From positions 248,001-312,000 of the forward strand of contig CAWBZG010000005.1 in assembly GCA_963793245.1 (NCBI GenBank): 64,000 nt of DNA, written 5' to 3'. The notes beneath the pieces were generated by a model, which was not told the origin of the DNA, made no database searches, and worked only from the letters and a program-made list of their open reading frames with translations. The first letter of the stretch is position 1, and every line of letters starts with the position of its first letter. This document shows, in pieces, positions 1-8,281 of this stretch. This stretch comes from CAXBBB01 sp963793245 (lineage in GTDB: Bacteria; Bacteroidota; Rhodothermia; Rhodothermales; BA12). Position numbers and translations under genes: made by a program.

Positions 1-1
1 G

Positions 2-454
2 GGCGAGCACGGCGTCTACTTGGTCGAAAAAGCGCTCGAACTGGCGCAGCGCAGGGGCCTCGACCTGGTCGAAGTCGCCCCAGAAGCAGACCCGCCCGTC
101 TGCAAGATCATCGACTATGGCAAGTTTCGCTACGAAGCGCAGAAGCGTGAGAAGGAAGCCCGCCGCAAGTCGCAGACGGTCGATCTCAAGGAGATCCGCT
201 TCCGCCCCCGCACCGACGATCACGACTTCAACTTCAAGGTCAAGCACGCAAGGGGCTTCCTCGAAGACGGCGACAAAGTCAAGGCGTGGGTCCAGTTTCG
301 TGGTCGCGACATCATCTACAAAGATGCTGGCCTCGAAATCCTCGTCCGCTTTACCGAAGAGGTTAAAGACCTCGCCAAAGTCGACCAAGCGCCCAAGATG
401 GAAGGCCGCCGCATGACGATGATCCTGTCGTCGAACGTCAAGAAGAAAGCCTGA
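2..454 (+). CDS. infC: Translation initiation factor IF-3, 5'-truncated by window edge
   Basis: IF-3 binds the 30S subunit, keeps the subunits apart and checks start-codon/initiator-tRNA pairing. The visible frame is open from base 2 (GEHGVYLVEKAL...), so the true start lies outside the window and roughly the first 30 residues are missing; the TTG at 20 is internal. Family hallmarks are the PPVCKIIDYGKF block that ends the N-terminal domain, the basic linker helix (YEAQKREKEARRK), and the C-terminal domain ending PKMEGRRMTMIL. It is followed by rpmI and rplT in the conserved infC-rpmI-rplT order. In many bacteria this operon is autoregulated by L20 and IF-3 starts at a non-ATG codon; the latter cannot be checked here. 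Confidence 0.97.
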   Translation, partial: GEHGVYLVEKALELAQRRGLDLVEVAPEADPPVCKIIDYGKFRYEAQKREKEARRKSQTVDLKEIRFRPRTDDHDFNFKVKHARGFLEDGDKVKAWVQFRGRDIIYKDAGLEILVRFTEEVKDLAKVDQAPKMEGRRMTMILSSNVKKKA

Positions 455-495
455 GAAGCGCGCCGCTTCTCACCAACGCTTCGCACAGTGTGACT

Positions 496-527
496 CGCCG
501 CGCCTGGTAAAACTGCCGGGCGCGGCG
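496..527 (+). promoter_or_regulatory. GC-rich hairpin in infC-rpmI spacer
   Basis: The arms CGCCGCGCC (496-504) and GGCGCGGCG (519-527) are perfect inverted complements around a 14-base loop, 59 bases before rpmI. The weak downstream run (TACTTTTA) makes it a poor terminator. The position is where L20-dependent control acts in some bacteria, so an attenuator or L20 leader element is possible. That role is inferred from position only. Confidence 0.4.
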
Positions 528-585
528 TACTTTTACAGGCTCTGATCTATCCACACGGCCCGCGTGGCCCTCTCCGACGGACACC

Positions 586-780
586 ATGCCTAAGATGAAA
601 TCGAATAGCGGCGCCAAGAAGCGGTTTAAACTGACCGCCTCGGGCAAAGTCAAACGCAAGAAAGCGTTCACCAGCCACATCCTGACCAAGAAGTCGCCCA
701 AGCGCAAGCGCAACCTGCGCGACGCTACTCTGGTCTCGGACGCCGACGAAGCGCGCGTCAAGCGCATGATCTCCTCGTAA
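586..780 (+). CDS. rpmI: 50S ribosomal protein L35
   Basis: This 64-residue, very basic protein belongs to the large ribosomal subunit. It begins with the family signature MPKMKSNSGAKKRFK and contains the Lys/Arg-rich stretch KVKRKKAFTSHILTKKSPKRKR that binds 23S rRNA. The length matches the family (about 65 residues). It lies between infC and rplT on the same strand, as in nearly all bacteria, and is presumably co-transcribed with them. The ATG at 586 gives the canonical N-terminus. Confidence 0.98.
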   Translation: MPKMKSNSGAKKRFKLTASGKVKRKKAFTSHILTKKSPKRKRNLRDATLVSDADEARVKRMISS

Positions 781-887
781 CTGACTCCGTCAGATTGTTT
801 TGGGCGCTTTGCTCAAACACGAGAGATTATCGCTAGCACCAAGCAGGGGTTTGCCCCTCGCCTTCCGGCTCCACAACACAACACACT

Positions 888-1232
888 ATGCCTCGCGCAA
901 CAAACAAACCGGCGTCCCGCGCCCGTCGCAAGAAAGTCCTCAACCGGGCCAAAGGCTACTGGGGCGGTCGCTCCAAGATCTACACGGTCGCCAAGCACGC
1001 CGTTGACAAGGGTCTGCAGTACGCCTACCGTGACCGTCGCAACCGCAAGCGTCAGTTCCGCCGCCTCTGGATCGCGCGTATCAACGCCGGTGCCCGCATC
1101 AACGGCCTGTCGTACTCGCGCCTGATGGGTGCGCTCCGCAAAAACGACGTGGCGCTCAACCGCAAGGTCCTCGCCGACCTCGCGATGAACGACCCCGCCG
1201 CGTTCGCCGCCGTCACCGAACTCGCCAAATAG
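888..1232 (+). CDS. rplT: 50S ribosomal protein L20
   Basis: L20 binds 23S rRNA directly and is needed early in 50S assembly; in several phyla it also represses its own operon. The 114-residue protein starts MPRATNKPASRARRKKVLNR, has the long basic N-terminal helix (GYWGGRSKIYTVAKHAV) and the globular C-terminal domain with RLWIARINAGARINGLSYS. Length and motifs are standard. It is the last gene of the infC-rpmI-rplT cluster and is followed by a clear hairpin terminator before pheS. Confidence 0.98.
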   Translation: MPRATNKPASRARRKKVLNRAKGYWGGRSKIYTVAKHAVDKGLQYAYRDRRNRKRQFRRLWIARINAGARINGLSYSRLMGALRKNDVALNRKVLADLAMNDPAAFAAVTELAK

Positions 1233-1256
1233 GTCCAGACCTTTTTGCCTTTCGGT

Positions 1257-1291
1257 AAACACCCGCCCAGCACACGCTCGGCGGGTGTTTT
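1257..1291 (+). terminator. Rho-independent terminator after rplT
   Basis: A perfect 11-bp stem (AAACACCCGCC, 1257-1267, with GGCGGGTGTTT, 1280-1290) encloses a 12-base loop and ends in a T run. It lies 24 bases after the rplT stop and before pheS, so it probably separates the ribosomal-protein transcript from the pheST transcript, or attenuates it. Confidence 0.85.
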
Positions 1292-1335
1292 GGCATCCGG
1301 CCTTTCCACTCACCTCTTCTGCTGACTGACCTGCG

Positions 1336-2364
1336 ATGACAGAACAGATCGACGCGCTCCTGGGCGAACTCGAAACGTACACGCTCACGACACCCGACGA
1401 GCGCGAAGCCTTCCGCGTCCGCTTTCTGGGCCGCAAGAGCGGCGCCATCACGGACCTGTTCAAGAACCTGCGCGACGCCGATGCATCCGAACGCCCGGCT
1501 CTGGGTCAACGCCTCAACGCGCTCCGCACGCGCGCCGAGGAAATGGTCGCCGAAGCGGATCAGCAAGCTGAGCAGACACCTGACGCGCCGGCCATCGACC
1601 TGACACTTCCGGGTCGGATTCCGCCGCTCGGATCGCGCCACCCGCTGACGCAGACGCTGGAAGACATCCAGGACATTTTCGCGCGGATGGGCTTCACGAT
1701 TGCCGAGGGGCCGGAGATCGAGGACGACTTCCACAACTTCACGGCGTTGGGCTTTCCGCCCGACCACCCGGCCCGCGACATGCAAGACACGTTCTTCGTC
1801 GCTCAGAAAGGCGTCGACGGAGCAGACGAAGACGTCGTGCTGCGGACGCACACGTCGCCCGTCCAGGTACGGGCGCTGCTTCCAACGAGCGAAGGTGGCG
1901 AGGCGCGCGTGCCGATTCGGGTGATCGCTCCGGGACGCGTCTACCGCAACGAGAGCCTGTCGTACAAGTCGTACTGCCTGTTTCACCAGGTCGAGGGGCT
2001 GTACGTGGACGAGGGCGTGACGTTTGCCGACCTGAAAGCCGTCCTCTACCTCTTCGCCCAGGCCATCTTCGGCGACGACGTGGAGATGCGCTTTCGGCCC
2101 AGCTTCTTCCCGTTCACCGAGCCATCGGCGGAAGTCGACATCTGGCAGGCGAACGACGACCTTCCCGGCGGCGGACGCTGGCTCGAAATCTTGGGCTGCG
2201 GAATGGTCGATCCCGAAGTTTACCGGCATACCGGCGTCGACGGCGAGCGGTACAGCGGCTATGCGTTCGGCATGGGCGTCGAGCGGATCGCGATGCTGCG
2301 CTACGGCATCTCGGACATCCGCGAACTGTACCAGAACGACGTGCGGCTGCTGGCGCAGTTTTAG
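1336..2364 (+). CDS. pheS: Phenylalanine--tRNA ligase alpha subunit
   Basis: This is the catalytic alpha subunit of the alpha2-beta2 class II synthetase that charges tRNA-Phe. The 342-residue protein has an N-terminal coiled coil (about residues 1-90) followed by the catalytic core. The core shows the motif-2 region (VYRNESLSYKSYCLFHQVEGL), the FRPSFFPFTEPSAEVDI strand, the LGCGMVDPEV block and class II motif 3 (GMGVERIAMLRYGI). Length is typical. The beta subunit gene follows after 90 bases that contain two palindromes. Confidence 0.98.
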   Translation: MTEQIDALLGELETYTLTTPDEREAFRVRFLGRKSGAITDLFKNLRDADASERPALGQRLNALRTRAEEMVAEADQQAEQTPDAPAIDLTLPGRIPPLGSRHPLTQTLEDIQDIFARMGFTIAEGPEIEDDFHNFTALGFPPDHPARDMQDTFFVAQKGVDGADEDVVLRTHTSPVQVRALLPTSEGGEARVPIRVIAPGRVYRNESLSYKSYCLFHQVEGLYVDEGVTFADLKAVLYLFAQAIFGDDVEMRFRPSFFPFTEPSAEVDIWQANDDLPGGGRWLEILGCGMVDPEVYRHTGVDGERYSGYAFGMGVERIAMLRYGISDIRELYQNDVRLLAQF

Positions 2365-2377
2365 GCTCGGTGCCACT

Positions 2378-2438
2378 CGCCGTTATGTATAACGGCGCTA
2401 CGAATTGATCTTCTGTACCGCCGTTATACATAACGGCG
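2378..2438. repeat. Pair of 20-bp palindromes, mutually inverted, in the pheS-pheT spacer
   Basis: CGCCGTTATGTATAACGGCG (2378-2397) and CGCCGTTATACATAACGGCG (2419-2438) are exact reverse complements of each other, and each is itself palindromic apart from its two central bases. In RNA each could fold as a 9-bp hairpin, or the two could pair as one 20-bp stem with a 21-base loop. They fill most of the pheS-pheT spacer and the second ends 16 bases before the pheT start. They may be a dispersed palindromic repeat, an operator pair or an attenuation device; the sequence does not decide which. Confidence 0.8.
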
Positions 2439-2454
2439 CTCACCTCCTCCCCCG

Positions 2455-4998
2455 ATGAACCTCTCCTACAACTGGCTCGGCGACTACGTCAATCACGGCC
2501 TCACGCCTGAAAGGGTGGCCGCACTGCTGACGATGACCGGCTTGGAAGTCGACGACGTGACGCCGACGGGTCCATCGCTCGAAGGCGTGGTCGTGGGCTA
2601 TGTGCTGTCGGCTGAGCAACATCCGGACGCGGACCGGTTGCGCGTGTGCAGCGTGCGGCTGGCCGAGGACGAGGAGCCGATTCAGATCGTCTGCGGTGCC
2701 CCAAACGTGGCTGCTGGTCAGCACGTACCCGTCGCTACGGTCGGCACTCGGCTGATGCTGCCGGGCAAGGACGGCAAGCTAGATGAGGTGGCGATCAAGA
2801 AGGGCAAGATCCGCGGGCAAGTGTCCAACGGCATGATCTGCGCCGAAGACGAACTCGGTCTGGGGTCGGATCACGACGGCATTCTGGTGCTGTCGGACGA
2901 TGCGCGACTGGGCGAACCGTTGAGCGACTACCTCGCCCGCGCCGGTTCGAGCGACTTCACCATCGACGTATCGCTTACGCCAAACAGACCGGACGCAACC
3001 GGACACATCGGCGTCGCCCGCGACATCGCCGCGCTGACCGAGATGCCGCTGTTGCTGCCGACCGTCGACGTGCCGAGCGAAGGTGGCGAGGCGGCCAAGA
3101 AGGTGCAGATCGCGATTGAATCGCCGGACGTGGCTTCGCGCTTTGTCTGCTTCGTAATTGAAGGCGTAACCGTTGGCGACTCGCCCGACTGGATTCAAGA
3201 CCGGCTGCGCGCCATCGGACTGCGCCCGATCTCGAACGTGGTCGACGTGACGAACTACGTCATGCACGCGACGGGTCAGCCGATGCACGCGTACGACTTG
3301 GACAAGGTGCAAGGCGTCATTCGCATCGATGCGGCCAAGGGTGGCGAGACCGTGACGACGCTGGACGACCAGAAGCGCACGCTTCCAGCCGGTGCTGCCT
3401 TGATCCGCGACGACAGCGGACCTATCGGCATCGGCGGCATCATGGGAGGCGCGTCGACAGAAGTAGGAGATGCGACCAAGCGGATCGCGCTCGAAGTCGC
3501 GTATTTCGATCCGTCTACCATCCGACGCGCGGCTAAAGCGCTAGGGCTATCGACGGACGCTTCGTACCGCTTCGAGCGCGGCGTCGACCCGACTGGCCAA
3601 GCGCGTGCCGGTGCATGGGCGGCGCAGATGATCGCTGAGTTAGCGGGTGGAAGCGTGTCTAGCGGCTACGCCCACGTCGAAACGCAATCGTTCGAGCCGA
3701 CGGTCGTCACGCTGCGTCCCGAGCGGATGCGCGCGCTCGTCGGTGCCGAGATCGAAACGGATGAAGCCTTGCGCCTGCTCGAAGCCATCGGCTTCACGCG
3801 AGCGGATCGCGATACTGGCTCCGCACTGGGCACATTCGCGGACAACTTGCTCGCCGGAGCCGGAACCGTCGAGGCGGCACATGACGCGACCGACGGCATC
3901 GCACTCGTCGTCCCGCCGTGGCGCCCAGACACGACGCGCGAGATCGACGTGATCGAAGAGGTGCTGCGCTTGTGGGGCTTTGATCGCGTACCGATGCCTG
4001 CGCGCATCGCAATTCCGACGGCGTCGCCGCGCCCCAACCCGATTCCGGTCGTCCGGCGCAAGACGCGCGACGCATTGGTCGGCATGGGCTTCCGCGAGGT
4101 GTACGCCAACTCGATGCTTCCCGCCGAGGTAGCCGACGCGTTCGTGCCGCGTCATTCGGCGCTGGGCAAAGATGGCGAGGCCGTCGCGACGCGCAATCCG
4201 ATCTCGCAGGAGATGGCGGTCTTGCGCCCGAGCCTGCTTCCGGGCGTGCTCGCGATTGCGGGTCACAATCAGCGCAATGGTCACTTAGATCAGCGGTGGT
4301 TCGAGATCGGGACGGCGATGCGCAAGACCGAAGCCCACAGCGGGCAGTACGTGGCGGGCTATTCGGAGCGTGAACATTTGCTGCTGTTTCAGACGGGCAA
4401 GGCGCAGACGGCTGAGTGGTCCGCCGAGGAGCGTGCGGCGGACTTCTTCGACCTGAAAGGCGCCGTCTTGGGACTGCTCGCCTCGCTCGGGCTGGATGAC
4501 GTGCGCGAAGATGCCGTCTACGAACCTGAGTCGTTCGCCGATTATCGACTCGATCTGAAAGTCGGACGCAAGGCCGTCGGCTTCGTCGCTCCGGTCCCAT
4601 CGACACACATGAAGCGCTTCGACGTGGACGGTTCTGCCTTCTACGCCGAACTCGCCTGGGACACGATCGCGCAGATCGCCGCAGGCAAACTCGCGCCGAC
4701 GTTCGAGCCGTTCAGCCGATTCCCGTCGGTCGAGCGCGACCTGGCGTTCGTCGTGGCGTCCGACGTGGCGGCAGGCGACGTGGCGACGACGATCCGGCAG
4801 CGCGGGGGCAAACTGCTGACGGACGTGTCGCTGTTCGACGTGTACGAAGGGAAGAACGTCGCCGAGGGCACCAAGAGCCTGGCGTTCGCGCTCCGCTTCT
4901 CTGCCGACCGCACGCTACGCGATCAGGATATCGACAAAGCCATCGCCAACGTCGTTCGCGGCGCCGAGCAGGTTCACGCGGCCGAACTCCGGGCGTGA
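2455..4998 (+). CDS. pheT: Phenylalanine--tRNA ligase beta subunit
   Basis: This is the large subunit of PheRS; it carries the editing site and the tRNA anticodon-binding part. The 847-residue protein is slightly longer than the usual 790-820. It begins MNLSYNWLGDYV and has the EMAP-like tRNA-binding domain at about residues 38-150 (YVLSAEQHPDADRLRVCSV). The B3/4 editing domain follows (ISNVVDVTNYVMHATGQPMH and GIGGIMGGAST), then B5 and a class II-like core (EVLRLWGFDRVPMP; YANSMLP). It ends in the FDX-ACB domain (FEPFSRFPSVERDLAFVV). The small acidic insertion near residues 440-470 is the likely source of the extra length. Confidence 0.97.
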   Translation: MNLSYNWLGDYVNHGLTPERVAALLTMTGLEVDDVTPTGPSLEGVVVGYVLSAEQHPDADRLRVCSVRLAEDEEPIQIVCGAPNVAAGQHVPVATVGTRLMLPGKDGKLDEVAIKKGKIRGQVSNGMICAEDELGLGSDHDGILVLSDDARLGEPLSDYLARAGSSDFTIDVSLTPNRPDATGHIGVARDIAALTEMPLLLPTVDVPSEGGEAAKKVQIAIESPDVASRFVCFVIEGVTVGDSPDWIQDRLRAIGLRPISNVVDVTNYVMHATGQPMHAYDLDKVQGVIRIDAAKGGETVTTLDDQKRTLPAGAALIRDDSGPIGIGGIMGGASTEVGDATKRIALEVAYFDPSTIRRAAKALGLSTDASYRFERGVDPTGQARAGAWAAQMIAELAGGSVSSGYAHVETQSFEPTVVTLRPERMRALVGAEIETDEALRLLEAIGFTRADRDTGSALGTFADNLLAGAGTVEAAHDATDGIALVVPPWRPDTTREIDVIEEVLRLWGFDRVPMPARIAIPTASPRPNPIPVVRRKTRDALVGMGFREVYANSMLPAEVADAFVPRHSALGKDGEAVATRNPISQEMAVLRPSLLPGVLAIAGHNQRNGHLDQRWFEIGTAMRKTEAHSGQYVAGYSEREHLLLFQTGKAQTAEWSAEERAADFFDLKGAVLGLLASLGLDDVREDAVYEPESFADYRLDLKVGRKAVGFVAPVPSTHMKRFDVDGSAFYAELAWDTIAQIAAGKLAPTFEPFSRFPSVERDLAFVVASDVAAGDVATTIRQRGGKLLTDVSLFDVYEGKNVAEGTKSLAFALRFSADRTLRDQDIDKAIANVVRGAEQVHAAELRA

Positions 4999-5041
4999 CC
5001 GCGTTGTAGATTCCAAGTCTTCCCCCTGCTGCTACTGCCTC

Positions 5042-5350
5042 ATGTCCGACGCCACGCTCTCGACTCAACCCAACGCACGTCCAGACGGCCCCCGTTTGGA
5101 CGGAGCGCCGGGCGTCGTTCTCGAACGACTGCGCGACCGCGTGCTGGACTGCGTGCGGGAGATGGAGTCGCTCGCGATTCAGAACGCTGACCTGCGCCGC
5201 CGCTTGGCCCGCATTGAATCAGCGGATCATGCGCCGTCGATCCCGCTCTCGAACGGCGAAGACCCTGCCCAACTGCGCGCACGTATCGAGAGCTACGTGG
5301 CGACACTCGATGCCTACCTGAGCGGCGACGACCCTCCTGCCGATGGCTGA
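5042..5350 (+). CDS. Small coiled-coil protein, possible cell-division partner of ZapA
   Basis: This 102-residue protein has no recognised family. It has a disordered, Pro-rich first 28 residues and then a heptad-rich helix (VLERLRDRVLDCVREMESLAIQNADLRRRLARIE, given here only as its extent, about residues 29-62) and a second short amphipathic helix near the C-terminus (LRARIESYVATLDAYL). The stop overlaps the start of zapA by 8 bases, so the two are translationally coupled. A coiled coil of this size immediately before zapA recurs in Bacteroidota gene order and suggests a ZapB-like or divisome role. That role is inferred from position and shape only. Confidence 0.75.
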   Translation: MSDATLSTQPNARPDGPRLDGAPGVVLERLRDRVLDCVREMESLAIQNADLRRRLARIESADHAPSIPLSNGEDPAQLRARIESYVATLDAYLSGDDPPADG

Positions 5351-5672
5351 CCCGACCAACGTCCGCGTCCACGTTTGGGGCCGCGACTATCCGCTGCGCG
5401 TCGACCCCGACGACGAAACGCTGATCCGCTCTGCTGCACAGATGGCCGACGACCGGCTAACGGCGCTCCGAAAAGCCCACCCGACGCAGCCCGACAGCGT
5501 GATCGGCACGCTCGCCACGCTCGAAATGGCGCAAGAACTGCTGCTTGAACGCCGCACCGCATTGGACCGCGACGCACAGACGGCCAATGCGCTACAGTCG
5601 CTCGACCTGCACCTAGCCGCTGCACTTTCTCGGTCTGAACGAGCAAGTGATGAAGGCGGTGAGGGAGGCTGA
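5343..5672 (+). CDS. zapA: Cell division protein ZapA
   Basis: ZapA bundles FtsZ filaments at the Z-ring. The 109-residue protein has the ZapA pattern: an N-terminal strand pair (VRVHVWGRDYPLRV), the DDETLIRSAAQMADDRL segment and a long C-terminal coiled coil (LATLEMAQELLLERR...). The length is normal for the family. It overlaps the preceding coiled-coil gene and lies upstream of a structured RNA and rny, the arrangement expected in this lineage. Confidence 0.88.
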   Translation: MADPTNVRVHVWGRDYPLRVDPDDETLIRSAAQMADDRLTALRKAHPTQPDSVIGTLATLEMAQELLLERRTALDRDAQTANALQSLDLHLAAALSRSERASDEGGEGG

Positions 5673-5704
5673 TCCTCTGCCCATTTGGAACCGCGCGGCG
5701 GCTG

Positions 5705-5940
5705 TCTTCATAGTAGAGACGCTGCCTCACGGGGCAGCATGGCACAAGCCTGCGGCTCTACTTATGAGAACCGTACCCCGATGATGACGGGAGTCGTTTT
5801 CAGGTCTCGGCCAACAGGCCCCATCCCGCCCAGCGGGAGCCGCTCGCGGCCAGGGGACGTTGAAAGAGTCCGGTCGGCTCCCACTGTGTATTGAAGATGG
5901 TTCTTCATACGCCCGCTGTGGGTTTGTGCTCGCCTACTAC
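5705..5940 (+). ncRNA. ssrS: Structured RNA between zapA and rny, candidate 6S RNA
   Basis: No ORF explains this 270-base gap, but it folds into a rod. Outer bases TAGTAG (5711-5716) can pair with CTACTA (5934-5939). An inner stem pairs GGGAGTCG (5789-5796) with CGGCTCCC (5875-5882), continued by TTTTCA (5797-5802) with TGAAAG (5861-5866). The tip holds a TCCCG/CGGGA hairpin. The 3' side of the central region has a small hairpin (TGAAGA...TCTTCA), and a strong terminator follows directly. A long closed rod with a central bubble next to zapA is typical of 6S RNA, which binds RNA polymerase holoenzyme. A competing 11-bp local stem (5708-5718 with 5756-5767) leaves the 5' boundary uncertain. Confidence 0.6.
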
Positions 5941-5984
5941 GCCCCGGATGGCCCGCCGATTGGCGGTCTCTCCGGGGCTTTTTT
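5941..5984 (+). terminator. Strong rho-independent terminator after the 6S-like RNA
   Basis: The stem GCCCCGG (5941-5947) with CCGGGGC (5972-5978) is topped by an inner CCGCC/GGCGG stem and followed by six T residues. It sits exactly at the 3' end of the structured RNA and 49 bases before rny, so the RNA upstream is probably a discrete transcript and rny has its own promoter. Confidence 0.9.
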
Positions 5985-6032
5985 GCATTCCACGCCTCGC
6001 GCTCGCTTGAGTCGAGGCTCGCCATATATCTC

Positions 6033-7772
6033 ATGTCATCCACGACGATTGCCCTACTTGTGGGCGTCGCCGTCGTCGCTTTCCTCGTTGGTTTTTTAGT
6101 TGAAAAGGTCCTAGGCAGTCGCCGCACCCTCGAAATCACGAACGACGTCCGCGCTCAGGCGCAACAGGACGTCGCCAAAGCACAGACGGCTCTCGAAGTC
6201 ATGCGCGAACGCCACGCCAGTGAGCGCGATGCGCTACGCGTCCAACTCCGCGACGAAGCCCGATCCGAAATCGCCCAGGAGCGCGATGCACTTGGCGAAC
6301 AGTCTCGCGCGCTCGATACGGACCGCTCCGAACTGGAACGCGACCGCCACCGACTCGCCCAACGCGGCGAAACGCTCGACGCGCGGACACGCCGCCTGAA
6401 CCAGCGCGAAGCCGTTCTCCAAGAGAGCGCCGATGCACTCGACACGCTACGTACGAGCGCCAAGCAAGCCAACGAGCAAGCCCGAGAACTCGCCCGAGAT
6501 GCCGAGTCTACGGCGCGTGACGTGCAGCGCCGCGAGTCCGACCTGACTACCCGCGTCGACCGAATCCGGCGTAAGGAGGAGAAGATCACGTCCGAAGAGG
6601 CTCGGTTGAGGCGGCAGAGCGACGAGCAGGTGCGCAAACTCGAACAGGTGTCCGGCCTGTCGCAGCGCGAGGCACGCGAGCAGTTGGTGCGCGAACTGGT
6701 CGACGAGGCAAAGCACGAGGCGTCATCCGAAGTGCAGGAAGTGCGCGACGAAGCGCGTCTCAAAGCCACGAGGGAGGCGCGTCAGATCATCCTGACTGCA
6801 ATTCAGCGCACGGCAGCGTCACACGCGATCCAGAACACCGTCAGCGTCGTCAACATCCCGTCGGACGAGATGAAGGGCCGCATCATCGGGAGGGAAGGAC
6901 GCAACATTAGGGCGTTCGAGGCGCAAACGGGCATCGAAGTCATCGTCGACGACACGCCCGAGGCCGTCATCCTGTCGGGGTTCGATCCGGTCCGGCGCGA
7001 GATCGCGCGTCTTGCCTTGGTCGAGTTGATCCAGGACGGACGCATCCACCCGACACGCATCGAAGAAGTCGTCGACAAGGCGCGTGAGGAGATCGAAGAG
7101 GAATTGGTCGAAGTCGGCGAGCGGACAGTGATCGAACTCAACCTGCACGGCCTGCACCCGGACGTAGTGCGGATGGTCGGGCGGATGAAGTTTCGCAGTT
7201 CGTACGGACAGAACCTACTGGCGCACTCCATCGAAACGGCGCGGCTGTCGTCGCTGATGGCCGCCGAGATCGGACTGGACGCGGCCAAAGCGCGTCGCGC
7301 CGGACTGCTGCACGACATCGGCAAGGTGACCGAGGAGGAGTTGGAGCAGCCGCACGCGATTGCGGGCATGGAGATTTTGGCGCGCTACAAGGAAGATCCC
7401 GAAGTGCTCAACGCCGTCGGCGCGCACCACGACGAGATCGAGATGACGTCGATGCTCTCCCCTCTCGTTCAGGCCGCCGACGCCATCTCGGGTGCCCGCC
7501 CCGGAGCACGCCGCGAAGCGCTGGACGCCTACATCAAGCGGCTTTCCGCGCTCGAAACGCTCGCCACCAACTTCAAAGGTGTCGAGCGGAGTTACGCGAT
7601 CCAGGCCGGGCGCGAAATTCGGGTCCTCGTCAACCACGACATGGTCTCGGATGGTGACGCAGAACAACTCGCCCGCGACATCAGCAAGAAGATCGAATCC
7701 GAGATGCAGTACCCCGGCCAGGTCAAGGTGACCGTCATCCGAGAAGTCCGCGCCACTTCGTTCGCACGGTAA
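6033..7772 (+). CDS. rny: Ribonuclease Y
   Basis: RNase Y is a membrane-anchored endoribonuclease that starts decay of many mRNAs. The 579-residue protein shows all expected parts. There is an N-terminal transmembrane helix (IALLVGVAVVAFLVGFLV, residues 5-22) and a long charged coiled coil to about residue 260. The KH domain carries the GRIIGREGRNIRAFE loop (about residues 283-297), and the HD phosphohydrolase domain has its LLHDIGK motif near residue 427. The ATG at 6033 places the membrane helix at the very start, as usual. It stands alone after the 6S-like RNA terminator. Confidence 0.97.
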   Translation: MSSTTIALLVGVAVVAFLVGFLVEKVLGSRRTLEITNDVRAQAQQDVAKAQTALEVMRERHASERDALRVQLRDEARSEIAQERDALGEQSRALDTDRSELERDRHRLAQRGETLDARTRRLNQREAVLQESADALDTLRTSAKQANEQARELARDAESTARDVQRRESDLTTRVDRIRRKEEKITSEEARLRRQSDEQVRKLEQVSGLSQREAREQLVRELVDEAKHEASSEVQEVRDEARLKATREARQIILTAIQRTAASHAIQNTVSVVNIPSDEMKGRIIGREGRNIRAFEAQTGIEVIVDDTPEAVILSGFDPVRREIARLALVELIQDGRIHPTRIEEVVDKAREEIEEELVEVGERTVIELNLHGLHPDVVRMVGRMKFRSSYGQNLLAHSIETARLSSLMAAEIGLDAAKARRAGLLHDIGKVTEEELEQPHAIAGMEILARYKEDPEVLNAVGAHHDEIEMTSMLSPLVQAADAISGARPGARREALDAYIKRLSALETLATNFKGVERSYAIQAGREIRVLVNHDMVSDGDAEQLARDISKKIESEMQYPGQVKVTVIREVRATSFAR

Positions 7773-8281
7773 AACTGGAAACCTGCCAAGTCTACCCAAG
7801 CCATCCGCACACGGTCACCGTCATCTTAGCGCAGAACCAGCGCCTACCAACTTCTAGTCATCGTCATCCTCGGGCATGCGCTAGCAACACATCTTTCGAG
7901 CGACTCCAACATCCCTCTCAACCGTCGTCCCGCACCCGCAGGGACCGCACAGCGAACGTGATCCGGCACCCGAAGGGACCGCGCAGCGAACCCAGGACGT
8001 TGATCCAACCTCTCTACTTGACGCCAATCGATGCTCGCGGCAGGCTTTTGGATCCTGGCTCGAGTCCGGGACGACGCAAATGGAAAGAAATGAGCAGCCT
8101 TTCAGACTTGTGCATAAGCCGTAGCGGGCATAGGGGAATCCAGTAGAAGATTCAATTCAGCATCACCGGTCGGCGTGCTGCTATACGCCGAAGCACGATC
8201 GACATCGGCGGCACGTGTGGGTCCCTGCCTGCGTAGGAACGACGAGGAAGAGAAGGCATCGCAAGATTTCAGAGCACTGCC
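7773..8281. other. Intergenic region between rny and copA with degenerate repeats
   Basis: This 509-base stretch has no convincing gene. It contains two 26-base direct repeats (7932-7957 and 7966-7991, 24 of 26 identical, 34-base period). It also has several short pieces in the style of dispersed intergenic repeats, for example around 8059-8075 and 8218-8245. The small ORFs on both strands lack family features. Nothing resembling a copper-responsive operator was identified before copA. Confidence 0.5.
7932..7991 (+). repeat. Two imperfect 26-bp direct repeats
   Basis: GCACCCGCAGGGACCGCACA... (7932-7957) and GCACCCGAAGGGACCGCGCA... (7966-7991) differ at two positions and are spaced by eight bases. 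They lie in the rny-copA gap. No function is apparent; they may be a fragment of a short tandem or dispersed repeat. Confidence 0.7.

Noticed and set aside
1213..2376. 387-codon frame antisense to pheS
   Set aside because: Shadow of pheS; no motifs and would overlap rplT end and terminator.
7932..7991. Possible CRISPR-like repeats
   Set aside because: Only two copies, 8-base spacing and imperfect identity; no array or cas gene.
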